From contig CM076661.1 of NCBI GenBank assembly GCA_038496675.1, positions 14,982,641 to 15,046,640 of the forward strand: a stretch of DNA of 64,000 bases, in the 5' to 3' direction. The notes under the pieces were generated by a model. It saw nothing but the letters and a program-made list of their open reading frames with translations. It was not told where the DNA came from and ran no database searches. A program made the translations under genes and the position numbers. The DNA comes from Rachycentron canadum. Taxonomy: Eukaryota; Chordata; Actinopteri; Carangiformes; Rachycentridae. The stretch's first letter is position 1. The number at the start of each line of letters is the position of its first letter. Below are positions 25,695 through 38,620 of this stretch, one piece after another.

Positions 25695-27327
25695 CCCCCC
25701 ATGCAGCCAGTCATGGTGGTCTGCAGTATAGCTGTGGGCTTGCACAAATACAGAGAAAACTGAAGCCCACTTCAAACACACATCCACTTCTATTTCCACT
25801 TCCACACTCACAACAGCACAGCATCCTTTTGTTCGAGCCTTTGTTTTGCCGTTTCTACTTTTTCCCTGGCTGAGGGTTTGAAAGTGATTACCGATGCAGT
25901 CCACTTCATTAGCATGAGAACAAAAACAGCGTGGGGAACACATTATCACTTCACAGAAAAAGACCGAGAGCTGTCTGCCTCTTTGTTTATGCCGTTGCGA
26001 TCGGACATTTTCTACCAGCGCTGCCACTGCTGTCTCACGAGGACGGCGTTTTCTGCAGGAGGAAGCAGCAGAGCCAGGAGGGGCAAGAGGAAGAAAACAC
26101 CAGCGTAGAGAGAGAGAGAGAGGGGCAGAAGGAGATAGTGGTATAATACTCTAATACGTGTTATGCACAGCCAAGTTCATACATCAGCCAGGGTGTACAC
26201 AAGCAGTGAATATTCAGACACACATAACTGAAAGACGTTCTCATCTCATTTTAGTTCAGCACTTTCACTTTGTGTACAGTTGAAACTTGTTTCATCATGT
26301 GAGCAGCAGAAACTGGTTTGATTTACAGTAGAGGATCAGGGTGTGAAATGTGTTAAAATGCTCATTTGCAGACATTTTTCCAGAATCTCTTACTTGGTGC
26401 TAAGATGTCTTTAACAGTTAAGGAGAGTACAGAGGCTAAATCTGGATTTATACTTGACACAAGGTGCTAATGGCGGCAGCCCCACCGCACTTACCAATGG
26501 CGTTGGATTTCACCCATTGATAGTACCATTACAACATCAAATGGATGTGTCATAGTTGATTGGACCATATTGTTCTTTATTCATACAGTATTCTCCACAG
26601 TTATGGGATATTGGAGGTGCCATGTATAGCTGGGAAGTTTGTATTTTGTCTCATCCAACAGTCTAAGCTAAGCAACACAGGTCTTGTTATCTCCATGTAT
26701 AGCTGTCTGAACAGGCTTGTGTCAGCTACAGTGTGGTTAATTGCATAACCTCTGTGTCTAAGATGTGACCCCAAACTATCCATTCATCTTTCAACCGGGG
26801 CCCAAGTGTCAAGCCATAAAGAACCAGCTCTGCACTACACTACTAACACTAACTGGGAACATTGTTCTGAACCTGTCAGTGAACAATAAATGGTGTTAAG
26901 GTCTTTTCTTACAGAAACACATCAGAGCTTACTATGTGAAAAGTGCACATAACATTTCAAAAATCTTTTTGTAACAGTATGGCGTCGTGATCAATAGCAT
27001 CCTTTTTTACCTCCTCACTCCTCCTATCATCCTGTATGCACATTAATTCAGATAACACTGCTGATAAACTTTGTATGGGGATTTACATTTATACTTTCTG
27101 TATTTATGTGCTTTTGTATGGTAGCAGCTGGTAAGTCATATTTTCTGACACTACTATGTTCGCCATATTAGGGTTTTAAAGCAGCTAATAAACCAAATCA
27201 TAATCACAGATACAACAGGTCCAGAGGACAAAGTGAATGGTGAGGGATTTCTCAGCCTGGTGCAATTTTCTCCCAATGAGTCATAGGAGACTGTTGACAT
27301 TTATTTTAGAGGGATTTCACTACTATG

Positions 27328-27382
27328 TATATCTGTATATCTATATATCTATAGATATATACATCTATATATATATATACAT
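27328..27382 (+). repeat. AT-rich (TATATC)n-like repeat
   Basis: The block is imperfect TATATCTA/TATACATC units ending in a TA run. Confidence 0.8.
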
Positions 27383-29521
27383 CCTCAAAAATATAGAATG
27401 TCTAAATAATACAGTTAATTAAATTAACAATTAACAATTATATAACTTATTTTGCCACCCCTGGAGCCACATCAAGCACCTGTGTGAGCCCATGAACCAC
27501 AGCATGAGAACTATTGGCCTTATAAACTTCCATTTTAAGCCTTAATCCCTCTTCTTCATCCATCTTCCTCGCTCCCTCCTTCCTCAGCCTGCAGGGAAAT
27601 GTAGAGGCAGAAAAGAGAGAAATATAGAGCCTGTGCACTAGAAAAAAAAGCTATTTGGAGCTGGTTGACTCAGGGGTCAGCTGGCTGGCTGGTTTCCTGG
27701 TTAAAGGGGATTGGTGGGAAATGGAGGCAGCTCTGGTTAGCCAATCACAATGTGCCAAGCGGAAATCAATGAAGTTCCACAGAAAATGTCAGCTGGGACT
27801 GACCTTTTGGAGACTACAGCCTCCAAGAGGAGAGGCCTCCTGGAGTAGAGCAGGAGGAGAGGGAGGAGGACAGGAAATAAGAGGGGGTGAGGTCAAAAGG
27901 AAAGAAGAGATCACAATGAAAAAGATGGTGAGAAATAGAAAGGAGCAGAGGGAGGGATGAGGAGAAATTAGAAAGGTACAGAGGCGAGAGAAAATGGAGA
28001 GTGGGAGTAGAGATGGGGGAAAAAAATGGGGCCACAAAAGTAAAACACATAATTTTTATAGTTACAGTGGATTGTCTTTGTACAAAAAAAAATATTCTAC
28101 TGACCTGTTTTACAAAACCAAAATGAGCTGAACCAAAAGATCTTTACAATACCTAATCTTGTTTTATTTCATTCTGAACACACCTTGTAGATACAAAATG
28201 TGAAGTGAGAGGGTTTAGTTAAAACCCAAATTTTCCCCTTTCAATTAGAACAGAAGCTGTGATAATAAAGGTGGCTACAAGTAAACTAACTGCTGTGCTT
28301 TTGAGAGGAAATTCCCCTTTAAATTGTAAAGTGTTGTGGCACCTTCACAGCAAAGATACAGAACTTTCCTCGTCTGTCCCCAGCAATCTTTCTTTATTCT
28401 GACAATGAGCTGCAGCATTTATCCCTGTAACCAGGGGGAAATGAAGTTGGCCAAGGAGTTTGAGTGGAAATCATTTCAGGGATGGAAAGAACGAGGAGGA
28501 AGGAAGAGAAAGACGAGGTGACCTTTTCTGTCTTCTGGCCTGCCGTTTCCTCGCCTTAAACCAGTGAGCGAGTGAGTGAGAGAGATATGGGGGAACATGC
28601 ACTCATCTGGCCTGGTGAGAACGTGTGGTTTCTTCTCTGGGAGACTAAATGTTTTTCTTTAAACTGTCTTTTTTTCTCTTTATTTTCTGCATTCTTCTGA
28701 TATTCTTTTCTCATGATGCCCTGGAAAAAAATGTATTTAATTTTTTGTCTTCTCACCTATTACTTCCATCTATCTATTCCTCCCTCCTTTCATTCTGTTT
28801 CATTTTCTCAGGTCTAGCTAGTTTCAAACCAAGAGTCAAACATGGAGCACTGGAGACATTAATCATGTTTGATTATCCTGTGCAAAAGTCAACTGTGACT
28901 ATCAGATATTGAGCACTAATCTGAAGCTGTCAATTGGTACCAGTGGGTGACCTTTAGGTCAAATGCTCCAATAGGCTCCCCAGAGTCTTGGTGCAGGAGT
29001 GTGTGTGTACAAGTACTCTGTTCATATACAAGCTCAAATTCAGATGCATGCACATGCAGGAAAAACAATCAATGTAAACACAGATGAGCACGCATTCACA
29101 CAACTTCTCTGTAGAGTATTGATATAAATAAATACTTAAACAAATAAATAAATACTGAACATGTATCCTACCATGCAAAGGTGTCTAAAAAAACCTTTGT
29201 CACAAAATGTTCCACTTAAGCTCAAAGTGGGAGGCAATGAAAGATTAAAAATCCCCCTGTCGAAAATGGAGCAACGTTCAAAGGATCCCACCTGGTTTGC
29301 TTTTCTCTCTGTCCTGAATCAGAACAAAAAGGTGAAAGGTCACTGAGGCCCAAACAAAAACTGAAATGAAGGCTCTTCTCTCACTCTGACACCACTGTCC
29401 TCTCTCCATCTTGAGCTGATTCATTCCATCCCTTCTCTTTCTGTCACCTCCTCCTTCCCTGTGTTGACCTTGTCTCACCCTCTGCGTCCCTGCACGTCTC
29501 AGGTTGGTTTTAATTGAGAGA

Positions 29522-29552
29522 GGGGGTGGTGGTGGGGTGGGGGGTTGATGGG
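29522..29552 (+). other. Canonical G-quadruplex motif
   Basis: The tracts GGGGG, GGGG, GGGGGG and GGG have loops of 7, 1 and 5 nt. They lie in a G-rich block 110 bp before a CG/CA alternating array. Confidence 0.6.
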
Positions 29553-29662
29553 AGAAGGACGAGCGCTCCTCTAAGCCAGGCTGCTCTTTGATGGAGAAGG
29601 ATAGGGGGGTCTTTCTCTCTTTCCATCTCAAACCCTGCTTTCATTCCTAACAAACACAAACT

Positions 29663-29663
29663 G

Positions 29664-29713
<50 letters not shown>
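29663..29713 (+). repeat. (GC)n(AC)n alternating repeat
   Basis: GCGCGCGC is followed by about 21 AC units. It is alternating throughout. Confidence 0.93.
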
Positions 29714-29714
<1 letters not shown>

Positions 29715-29995
29715 CCAGCCATTTCTCTTTGAACTGAGTGCTGCAGTGCGTTCAAAGCAGAAACGAAGGCAAAAATACGGGGGCGGCGAGGGGAGAGAGA
29801 AGGACACTTCAAGGTGAATTTGATTTCCACATCATTTTAACTCTCTCTCACGCACACACATGCATGTATAAAAAAACATGGTACCCAAGCCAAGCCAGCA
29901 AGTAAGCACATGCTTGGTGAAGTTACCTCCAAACAGTCACTGATACCCATATATACAGTCACTGACGCTTGCAAACTCACACTAGAGAGTTCATC

Positions 29996-30026
<31 letters not shown>

Positions 30027-30066
30027 GTCTGTGTGTGTGTGAGAGAGAGAGAGACAGAGAGAGAGC
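29996..30066 (+). repeat. (GT)n(GA)n compound microsatellite
   Basis: It has the same GT-then-GA layout as at 23326. Confidence 0.9.
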
Positions 30067-31267
30067 AGGCGTTACAATCTGTCTTATACATATTTATGAT
30101 TTTTGCTCATAACAGAGAATCACCTTTAAACTTCTCCCTACTCTGAACTGTCTGTTTGTATATGTACGCGAGTGTGTGCATGCATGTGTGTGTGTTTACA
30201 GAATATGCATATGAGTGTGTAGGAGAAGAATGACTCATGCAAAGTTGAACTGAACAGTGCAGAGTCCCACATTTGGTGGACAAAATATCACACCAACAAT
30301 ATATTTGGATCCAGCACTGCACAATAGAAACTGTGTAACCTAATGTGCCTGTGTAAGTGTGTGTCTATGTGTGTGTATGTGTGTGTTGCGACTGGGTCCA
30401 ACCAATTAAAGCAATCAAGTCAAGTGCAAACCACCCACTGCACTGCATATTGATAAGGCTGGGAAATACAGAATGGTGACCTAGGCCAGTGTGCCAATCT
30501 GCTGTGACCCCTGTGTCAACTTCTACCACTAATGCCAACTAAAACAATGGCGTAAACACTTTACATCACTTAGATCCACCACAGTCACAGGCACAGACAT
30601 ACACGTGCGCTAGACGCAAACATTGGCTTGACAGTATGACAAATATTGCTTTCCATCCAGAACGAATGAGGTAACGACAAAAAAAAAGAATCAACGGCTC
30701 ATTAGAAAGATAAAAACCTCCCAAAGCCCTGAGGGCGAGAGAGAAGGGGGTGGAAACAAGAAATGAAAAAGAAGAGAGAGAAAAAGACTTGAGAGACGAC
30801 AAATCATAACAGCTGTAACTCAATTCGAAAGCCTGGCCTGAGATGGCTTTCTTCATCTCTTCCTCTCTCACTCTTCATCTTTTTATCTCTCCATCTTTCT
30901 ATCTATCTCTCGCCTCTCGTCCTGGCTCCTTGGTAATTTTTTCCCACCAACCAATAAGCCACTATGTGGCAGTAATATGGCTGCTAATGGATGCACCTCC
31001 CCGCGAGGAAACACACGGCATGTCATTAGCCCAAATGCTATGCAACGCTATCACAAGACACTTTCAAAATTACCCCGACTGTGTGTATGTGTGCACGTGT
31101 GTTGGTTTGTGTGTGAAACCCGTACTGTCTGAACCGGGCAAATCTTTCTGCGATTCTTCTGATGAGTTTGTCTTTTGATTACTCAAATCATTTTGCTGAT
31201 ATTTGGGTGGAGGAGTGTAAACAAACAAAAGTAATGATAGACAATGAAATGTGATGTCAACATTCAC

Positions 31268-31390
31268 TATTACATGTAAAAATCCTGCACTTAGGAAGAG
31301 CAATATTGCAGCAAAATATACCTAATAATCAAAGTAAAAGTTATTTTTTATGTTGAATGTTCCCTTTATAAGATTTAGTTGAAAAGCTAG
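31268..31390 (+). repeat. Possible second fragment of the same dispersed repeat family
   Basis: gtaaaaatcctgcacttagg, gcagcaaaatatacctaata and tcaaagtaaaagtt follow the order expected for the other half of the repeat family called at 55830-56060. The copy is heavily diverged. Confidence 0.35.
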
Positions 31391-32812
31391 CTAAGTGATA
31401 TATATATATTTCTATACACACACAAATGTATTTACTTGCATTATTTTCATTTAAGTTTTCCTGTATAAGCAGCATTAAAACTAGTCAAATTGGAGCTAAT
31501 TGCAACAACTTCACATAATGTTTTCCAGAACAGCATTGAAAAGTAGAGAAAATATAATATAATAGTAAGTATCAAATCAAAATTTTTATAATACATGACC
31601 CCTCATATGTATGATTAACCCACAGAGAATCATCACCCGACTCTGCAGTTTGTCTCATTTCTTAAGAGAATATTTTTAGAACTTTACTGTTTTGGTTCAG
31701 TTACTGCTCTCATTTTACAGCTGCAGCAGCAAAAAACAAAAAAAAGGAAAATAAATAAATAAATAAAAAATCCATCTATGCTTTTATGCTACCTGCATTG
31801 CAACCATCAAGTAAACACTCCAGAGCATTTAGCAGCAAAAGAAACATATTTCCCTCTGGAAATTATGGACACCAAAAACAGACCTAAAAGAAAAGTAAAT
31901 TTATTACTCGGACAGAGACACGACTCCAAAAGAATTATAATGTTGCTCCGTATACGCCAGATGCAATTAGGTAACAGTGTAATACAGTCACAAAATCGAC
32001 TTGAAACATGTTAACTGCTACTTTCCAATACCAAAAATATCAGTTAATGCAAGTTTAGGGAAGATAAAATGTAAAAAAGAACCTCAAAACATAAGTACAG
32101 CACACTGTTTGAACACTGAACATTGTTTTTCATTTGTTTTTCTCATACCACCTCTCCTAAACAATGAAGCAAATTTCTTGTCTTTGATTTTTTTGTTGTC
32201 TAGTCATCTCTTCTTGCTCTCTTTTTGCTCTAATGTCTTACACATTACCGGCATACTCACAAATTCATACACAAGCTCAAAGTCTTGCTCACAGAAATTT
32301 CAGTCTCACTTACACACAGATGTACACACCAGTTTTAACAGAAATTACCATAACATTACCATAAACCCATTGCCTCTGAAAGGTCAAGAGTTATTTGTTT
32401 AAGATGGGCTTCTGCATATTTTTCAAAATTTCCACTTGGTTTTTTATGGATGATGTGGGCTCAGGGGGCCTTAATACATAATGAAATAATTAAAACGTAC
32501 TCAGTCCATAGAGAGACAACAATTACAACTTAATAAGAATCAATTATAACAACCAAACCTTACTCAGAACGCAGAAACATTTCCAAGAATTAGTGCTCAT
32601 AAAGAATCCATTAAAAACAAGATGTTTTCTCTGAACAGAAGGGATATTGTTTCTCAATTTTCAGTGTGGTGCCTCCATCTAGAGAGGAGTGTTTTATTTC
32701 AGCAAAACAAAAGAACAGACACACAGACACATGCCGATGGAGACAGGTTTTTCTTGCCTCTTGGAGGTCACAGGTTGCTGATATGCGTGGAGAACCCAAT
32801 CACACTGTTGGC

Positions 32813-32829
32813 GCACAAACACACACACA

Positions 32830-32886
<57 letters not shown>
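32813..32886 (+). repeat. (CA)n microsatellite
   Basis: The run is nearly perfect CA with one AAAC interruption, followed by GA-rich sequence. Confidence 0.94.
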
Positions 32887-32888
<2 letters not shown>

Positions 32889-33851
32889 ATACACAGTGAG
32901 AGAGAGAACGAGAGAGAGACAGAGAGAGGGAAGATTTGTTTAATCGTTTGGCCAACTCTGACAGATGGTCGTACACTTCCAAAAGAGCAGTGCGACTGGG
33001 AAAATGGGCCATCAGTGACCCTTGTGCAGCGTGTCTTTGTGTGTGTGCTTATGCATGTATGAAAGTGTTACAAAAGCAAATGTTACTCAAACATTGTTTT
33101 AGTCCCATTGTAACCCTCTGCCAAGCCCTGATAGTAATCAGGCTGGCAGGACAGTAAACAGTCGAAGTGGACTGAACAACAGGCATCAATCAGGGCTGAA
33201 TGCCACGAGGAGAAAAGCCCTCCACATCTCAATGCCACCTTCCTTCCCTGCTTCCCTTGCCAGCCAAAATCCCTCTCCCCGCCTCCCTCTTTTACCCTCT
33301 CTCTGTCTCTTTCTTCCTCTATTCCCTCTTTGACTCTCCTGCAACACCTTCCAGACACTGAAGCCTTTTCCTCTCTTCCCACGCTGTTTTTTTTCTTTTT
33401 CCCTGTCTCTTTTCCCCCATTTTCTATCCATTAACACTGAAGCAACCAAGTTTTTAGACAAAGTGAACTTGGCCAAGCGCACACATGCACGCACATTCAC
33501 CCATGTACATACACAAGCGTGCAGGAATAAAATAAAGACTCACACCCTACATATCATGCACACTGCTGGGACTAACACTTTGTAACGTAGGCAATTAACA
33601 CACTGTTGAGCTGGTCTTTACATGAGAGCAGAGCTCAATTACATACACATAGAGCAGAGGATCATGCACACACATGTGCACCACAAGGGCACAAACAAAT
33701 ATAAAGCACTTTGGCACACAAACATACACACTCTGGCGGGCGTCCAGACTGAGTCTTGTTGCTTGTGTCTATAAAGCCCTGAGCACCATATCGACAACTG
33801 TAATAACTGTGGCTGGCAGGAGAGAGCAGATTACAGCAGCAATCATAGGCC

Positions 33852-33853
<2 letters not shown>

Positions 33854-33901
<48 letters not shown>
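33854..33901 (+). repeat. (CA)n microsatellite
   Basis: There are 24 perfect units. Confidence 0.94.
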
Positions 33902-33908
<7 letters not shown>

Positions 33909-34689
33909 TTCTCTCTTCTTTCTCTCTGTCAAAGACCCGTTTCTTTTCATCATCGATACAGAGACACACGTCTGGGTACATCCAATGGGTGGTAAAGCAG
34001 TAATATTATAGCAGTGGACAGTCAAACAGTGACAGTGAGTCCTAGATACACATACACATACACACAGACACAAACTCTGTCAGGGACACTCTTATCTGAA
34101 CATAAAACACAGGAAATCACAATAAAAATGGTGTATGTGTATGTGAAAATATTTGAGAATGAATTCTAAATAATATTTTAAAAGATATCAATGATTTGAC
34201 TCAGGTGCAAAACCCTGACTTACAGGATATGAAACATTATTATTTCTGCTATAAATTGCAGAATTGCTGCCATGAACTGACTATGAGATGACTGATTAGA
34301 GACTGGAAAATAGTTCTTCAGAGCAACAGAGAGAAGGTGGACAACTAGTCAGTGAACCAGTCAGCATATGAGTAAGCCAGTCTGTCAGCCAGTCAGTGTG
34401 GGTCTGTAATGGCAGTGCAAGGCCACCGGTGGAAAATGAAAGTAGATGATATTGGAGTGGAGAGGGCAGGCTAAGATTGGGGTCAAAGCTATATGGTGCA
34501 CAGGCCAAGGAGAGGAAATATGAGGAGAGGAGAGGAGAGAAGAGGAGAGAAGAGGGAGAAAACTACATAACAGAAATACCACATTATAAAAAAATTAAAG
34601 AGGCACTCACTTTTACACGTAAATGCACTAGTCATGGGAAGCACTAGTCATATTGTCAATCAATATAATATCTACTAATAATATCTATT

Positions 34690-34910
34690 GTTTCTCTGCC
34701 AGATCTGTAAAAGTAACCCCGGTGATGTCACTGCGTTTCTCTCAGCTTGGAGACAGCAGATGTGCTCTATTGTTTAACAAAGAGCTTGTCTTACAGAACT
34801 AATCAAAAGATGCTTTTTGTTGCATTATGGGAAATGTAGTATCCAACGTTCTTGAGCCACATTAGCATGTCTTGGCTTCTACTCCTTGTAGAGCCCCTTT
34901 AAAGTCAAAT
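34690..34910 (+). repeat. Possible dispersed element carrying a ZNF143-type motif
   Basis: The compact block runs from ggtgatgtcactg through gagacagcagatgtgctcta to the motif tgcattatgggaaatgtagt and then tagcatgtcttggcttctac. I recall similar blocks recurring in fish genomes, but cannot confirm copy number here. Confidence 0.3.
34821..34840 (-). promoter_or_regulatory. ZNF143/SBS-like motif
   Basis: The minus strand reads ACTACATTTCCCATAATGCA, close to the long ZNF143/THAP11 promoter element (ACTACAATTCCCAGAATGCA type). No promoter context was recognised around it. Confidence 0.45.
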
Positions 34911-35691
34911 CAGCAGGCTAGTTAATTGTGCAACCTTGTGTATTGGTTTAGTTATCAGTTACTCACTTCCTGTACAGGGTTTTAATGAGGGCTGTAGCAA
35001 TCAAAATTCGATGTAGAGACGTTATTGTAGTGGACAAAATGTGTATCTGTTACCAGTATAAAATGATGGATATACTAATGCTGTGGCATTGACGGCAGTG
35101 GCATGACAGTCTAAGCATGAAAGACACAACATTGCTCTGGATGCAGCCAAAAACTGATCTGTGCAAAGTTACATTAGACACAATGCCAGAGCTGCATTAT
35201 TACCACATATATATGCAGGACAATGAATGTGACTTTGCTACATATATGGTCATAATAAGCTGATGTCATTCACATACGCCATACCTGTGAAATACTATAC
35301 TATACTTTTCCCCCCTCCATTCCCCACATCCCCTTCAATCATCTCATCCTCCTTTTCCATTTCACCTCTCCTCATTTCTGCACTGCTCCCTCCCTACTTT
35401 ATTCTCACCCTTCCCTCTTTCTCTCTCCACCGGCCCCCGACCAAGGAGAAGCGATTTACAGCAGCAATCCGTCGCTAATTCTCGCTCAGCGTTCATGAAA
35501 AATGTATAGCAGGCAGACTGTGGGGAGATGCAGATTGGCGCTGGGCCCTCAGCAAGAGCCTGGCTCTGCATTAATGGAACATTATTTTCACCCTCTCCAT
35601 CCCTGCATCCCTCCTCTCCATATATGTCTCTTCTCTCCCTCCTTTCCCCTTTTTTATCTTTTTTAATATCCTGCCTTATTTTAGAGAACCA

Positions 35692-35900
<209 letters not shown>

Positions 35901-36157
35901 TCCAAGCTTGATGAAACAAAAGCCATAAATATTCAAGGACTCAGAGGAATATTAGCAGCTCAAACAACCCAAACACAGCTATCTGCAATCTGAACAACTC
36001 TGCATGTATGTGTGTGCTTGTGTGTGTCTTTGCGTGAATTTGCCTATGAGCACAGTGTGCAGCCAGCTAAACCTTCTCAAAGATAATAAGAGGAAAAACT
36101 TTATCTTAATCTTTAAAGGGCTCAACGTGAAGTTTGAATCCAGCTGTGAAATGGGCC

Positions 36158-36172
36158 GTGTGTGTTTGGGTG

Positions 36173-36205
<33 letters not shown>

Positions 36206-36206
36206 A
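36158..36206 (+). repeat. (GT)n microsatellite
   Basis: GT units with one GCG and one TTGGG interruption. Confidence 0.9.
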
Positions 36207-38434
36207 TCTCAGTGTGGATTCACAGATATGTTTGTGTGTGTCAATGTGTTTAAAGAACAGGTATCTTATGAGAGTAGATTAATAACAGCACTGTAATGCC
36301 ATCAGGACTAGTCACAGTGAGGATCATGCATAATAAACCTCCCAAGGAGTTTACATACACACACATACACACAAACTTCCTGTCACTATAGCAACGCTGG
36401 CGGTGTTGCTGCCCCTAACTTCAAAGTCAGATGTAATTTCAGCCTCCCAGCAGCCAGAGGGAGCCATGGTGATGACAGAATAGTCCTCCACCGATGGCTC
36501 CCGTCTCCCTCCATCTCTCCTTCAGTTCCTTCACTTTTCCATTCCTCAGCTGGCTCCTTCCTTCCTTCCTACCCTGCCCAGCCAGCCTGTAGGGAGCCTA
36601 GGCATTCAGGACCAGACATAAAAATAAACCCAGAAAGGTTAGAAGTGGCTGACTGAAGCTAGGGCAAGAGGGAGTAAAAGGGGAGGGAAGAGGCAGAGGG
36701 GGAATAAGGGAGAAGGGAAGGAAAGTGGAAGGGAGATAAGAGGAAAAGGAAGGAGGGAGGTGATGTAGCCTTTTACTCTCTCTTTTCGACTCTTGGTCCA
36801 TTTTCTCAGTTTTTCTCTGCTACTGTCAAGAGTGAAAAATGAGCAGAAGGAAAGGTATACTGAGAAGAGAAAAACTAAAACTAAAAAAATCGCTCAAAAT
36901 CTTTAAATATTTGTTACTACAGTCCACAGTGTTTTCTACTGAGGAAGAAATTCTTACAGATCCATACACTGAGAAAAGCGCCTCCAAACTATTAATGAAT
37001 ATAAAATAGATGTTTCCAATCTTAAGTTCAGATTGGCTCAATAAAATTTGAAAGATTTTAACAGTTTAACATTAATTTAAATATTAATGTGGTAACAGAA
37101 AATCACCATTTATAATGGAGGGCTTTGTGCCAGAAGGTATATCCGGCATTAATGGTTGGTGAAAATGAAATCAATATATCAAGTAAGCACTTGATCTGTT
37201 TGGTGTTTTGAAATCAAGTATTTTATCAAAAACAAATCAAACACTAATTGAACAGTGACCTGAGGTAATGTCTAGCCAAGATCCTCGTCACATTTTAAGA
37301 ACAGCACAGGATGCAACACCTCGAAAGGACAAGGAAAGCTGGTAAAACACGCAGTGTGTCATGTTCATTTAGTGTGTATATCTGATATCCAGATAAAGCA
37401 GCCTTTATGTTCACACACTGTCACACTGTTGACTGTCCCATGGCGGATCAGGGAAGACAGTTACAAAGGTGTTGATATGCGTTTTCTGTTTGATTTAAAA
37501 AAAACAAAAAAACAGGAATACATACTTACACACTGCTGCTATGTTCACTCTGGGCTGATTAGTGTCCCAGGCGTCAAACACACTCACACACAAACACAGA
37601 TGCATAAAAATGCATGCATGCAAAAATGTACATCAACACACGCTTACCCACGCACACACAGTCATCCATTTTCCATTTACATCATTCAATTTTATATAAT
37701 GTTTATGCAGAATCCTGCTTGTCACTGAAATTCAGATCAGTAGTCTGTGTGCTGCTGTTTTAATGGAAACCAGCAGCCATGAGCTGCCTCTCCTTCTCTG
37801 TCCTCTTTTGTCCTGATTCTAAACTAGTCTTCTTAATCTGTTAGAAGAAATAAGCTTTGACAGAAGACACCAGCCAGAGAAAGAGAACTGATGGGCAAAG
37901 GATGAAAAAAAAAGATGCAGTGGAAACATTTCTCTCCTTCTAGGGTCAGTCCTCGTTCCCTCTCTCCTCCTCCCCCCCTCCCTTATCTCCCCCTCTGTCT
38001 CTCCTCCTCTGTAGGAGAGGCTGGTGGACAGGCGCCAGTGGAACCGGACTGGTGTTTTCTTAACCAAGTTCATCCCTCTCCATTTCCCCCTCACTCTCAA
38101 ATGACAAACCCTGTCACCCGCTAGGGGTGTATGCATGTGTAAGCATAGGGGTAGGTAAGTGTGTAAGAGTAGTGCTTGGAAAGCGTATGTGCACATGTGA
38201 GCACAGTTTTCCTTCTCTCCTTCACTTTAGTGTGCGAGGTCTCTGTCAGTCATCCTGTCAGGGGTGGCTGGATATAAACATGCCCCCCTCCCTCTCTCTC
38301 ACTCTACACCACTGCTGCTCAGCCTTGTGTTACCAGTTTGCTTTAACAACCTACACTAACCAGCATAGTTCTCAGTAGGTGGAACAGTGTGCAGCCATCA
38401 AATTTTGCCAAAAGATACAACAAAAAACCTTCAG

Positions 38435-38620
38435 GCAAAAAAATACTTTATTGATCCCCATAGGGAAATTCTCTTTTGGAGTGTCTTTCCTCCACAGGGG
38501 CTGAGTTGCAGTGTCAGCTAGTAGGGGTTCAGTGTCCTGCTAAAGGACACTTAAGCAGTGCAGGTGCTTTACAACACAAAGGTTAAAGCTTGCATCTTCC
38601 AACTAAAGGTTGGTCTTTTT
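38435..38620 (+). repeat. Diverged teleost interspersed repeat (ttgatcccc..gggaaatt type)
   Basis: The start, actttattgatccccatagg followed by gaaattct, and then gttcagtgtcctgctaaaggacactt resemble a dispersed repeat seen in many fish introns, probably the tail of a non-LTR element. No coding remnant is present and the family is not named. Confidence 0.55.

Larger units (their letters stand above)
20388..31260 (-). other. arid1b: Following arid1b intron, third segment; no exon seen
   Basis: The segment contains a CpG-dense patch around 20490-20640, (CA)n arrays at 20924, 23525, 23714, 24512 and 29671, and mixed GT/GA repeats at 23326 and 29996. A perfect DR1 motif lies at 25682, a weak ZNF143-like motif at 25529, AT-rich alternating sequence at 27328-27382 and a canonical G-quadruplex motif at 29522. 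A purine-rich tract spans 27830-28030. 21000-22900 and 26150-27230 are AT-rich and hold nothing I recognise. Confidence 0.6.

Noticed and set aside
25668..26027. 119-codon minus-strand frame over the DR1 block
   Set aside because: No homology recognised and no supporting splice sites; better read as non-coding regulatory sequence.
32622..33062. Thr-His-rich open frame
   Set aside because: It is a translated CA microsatellite.
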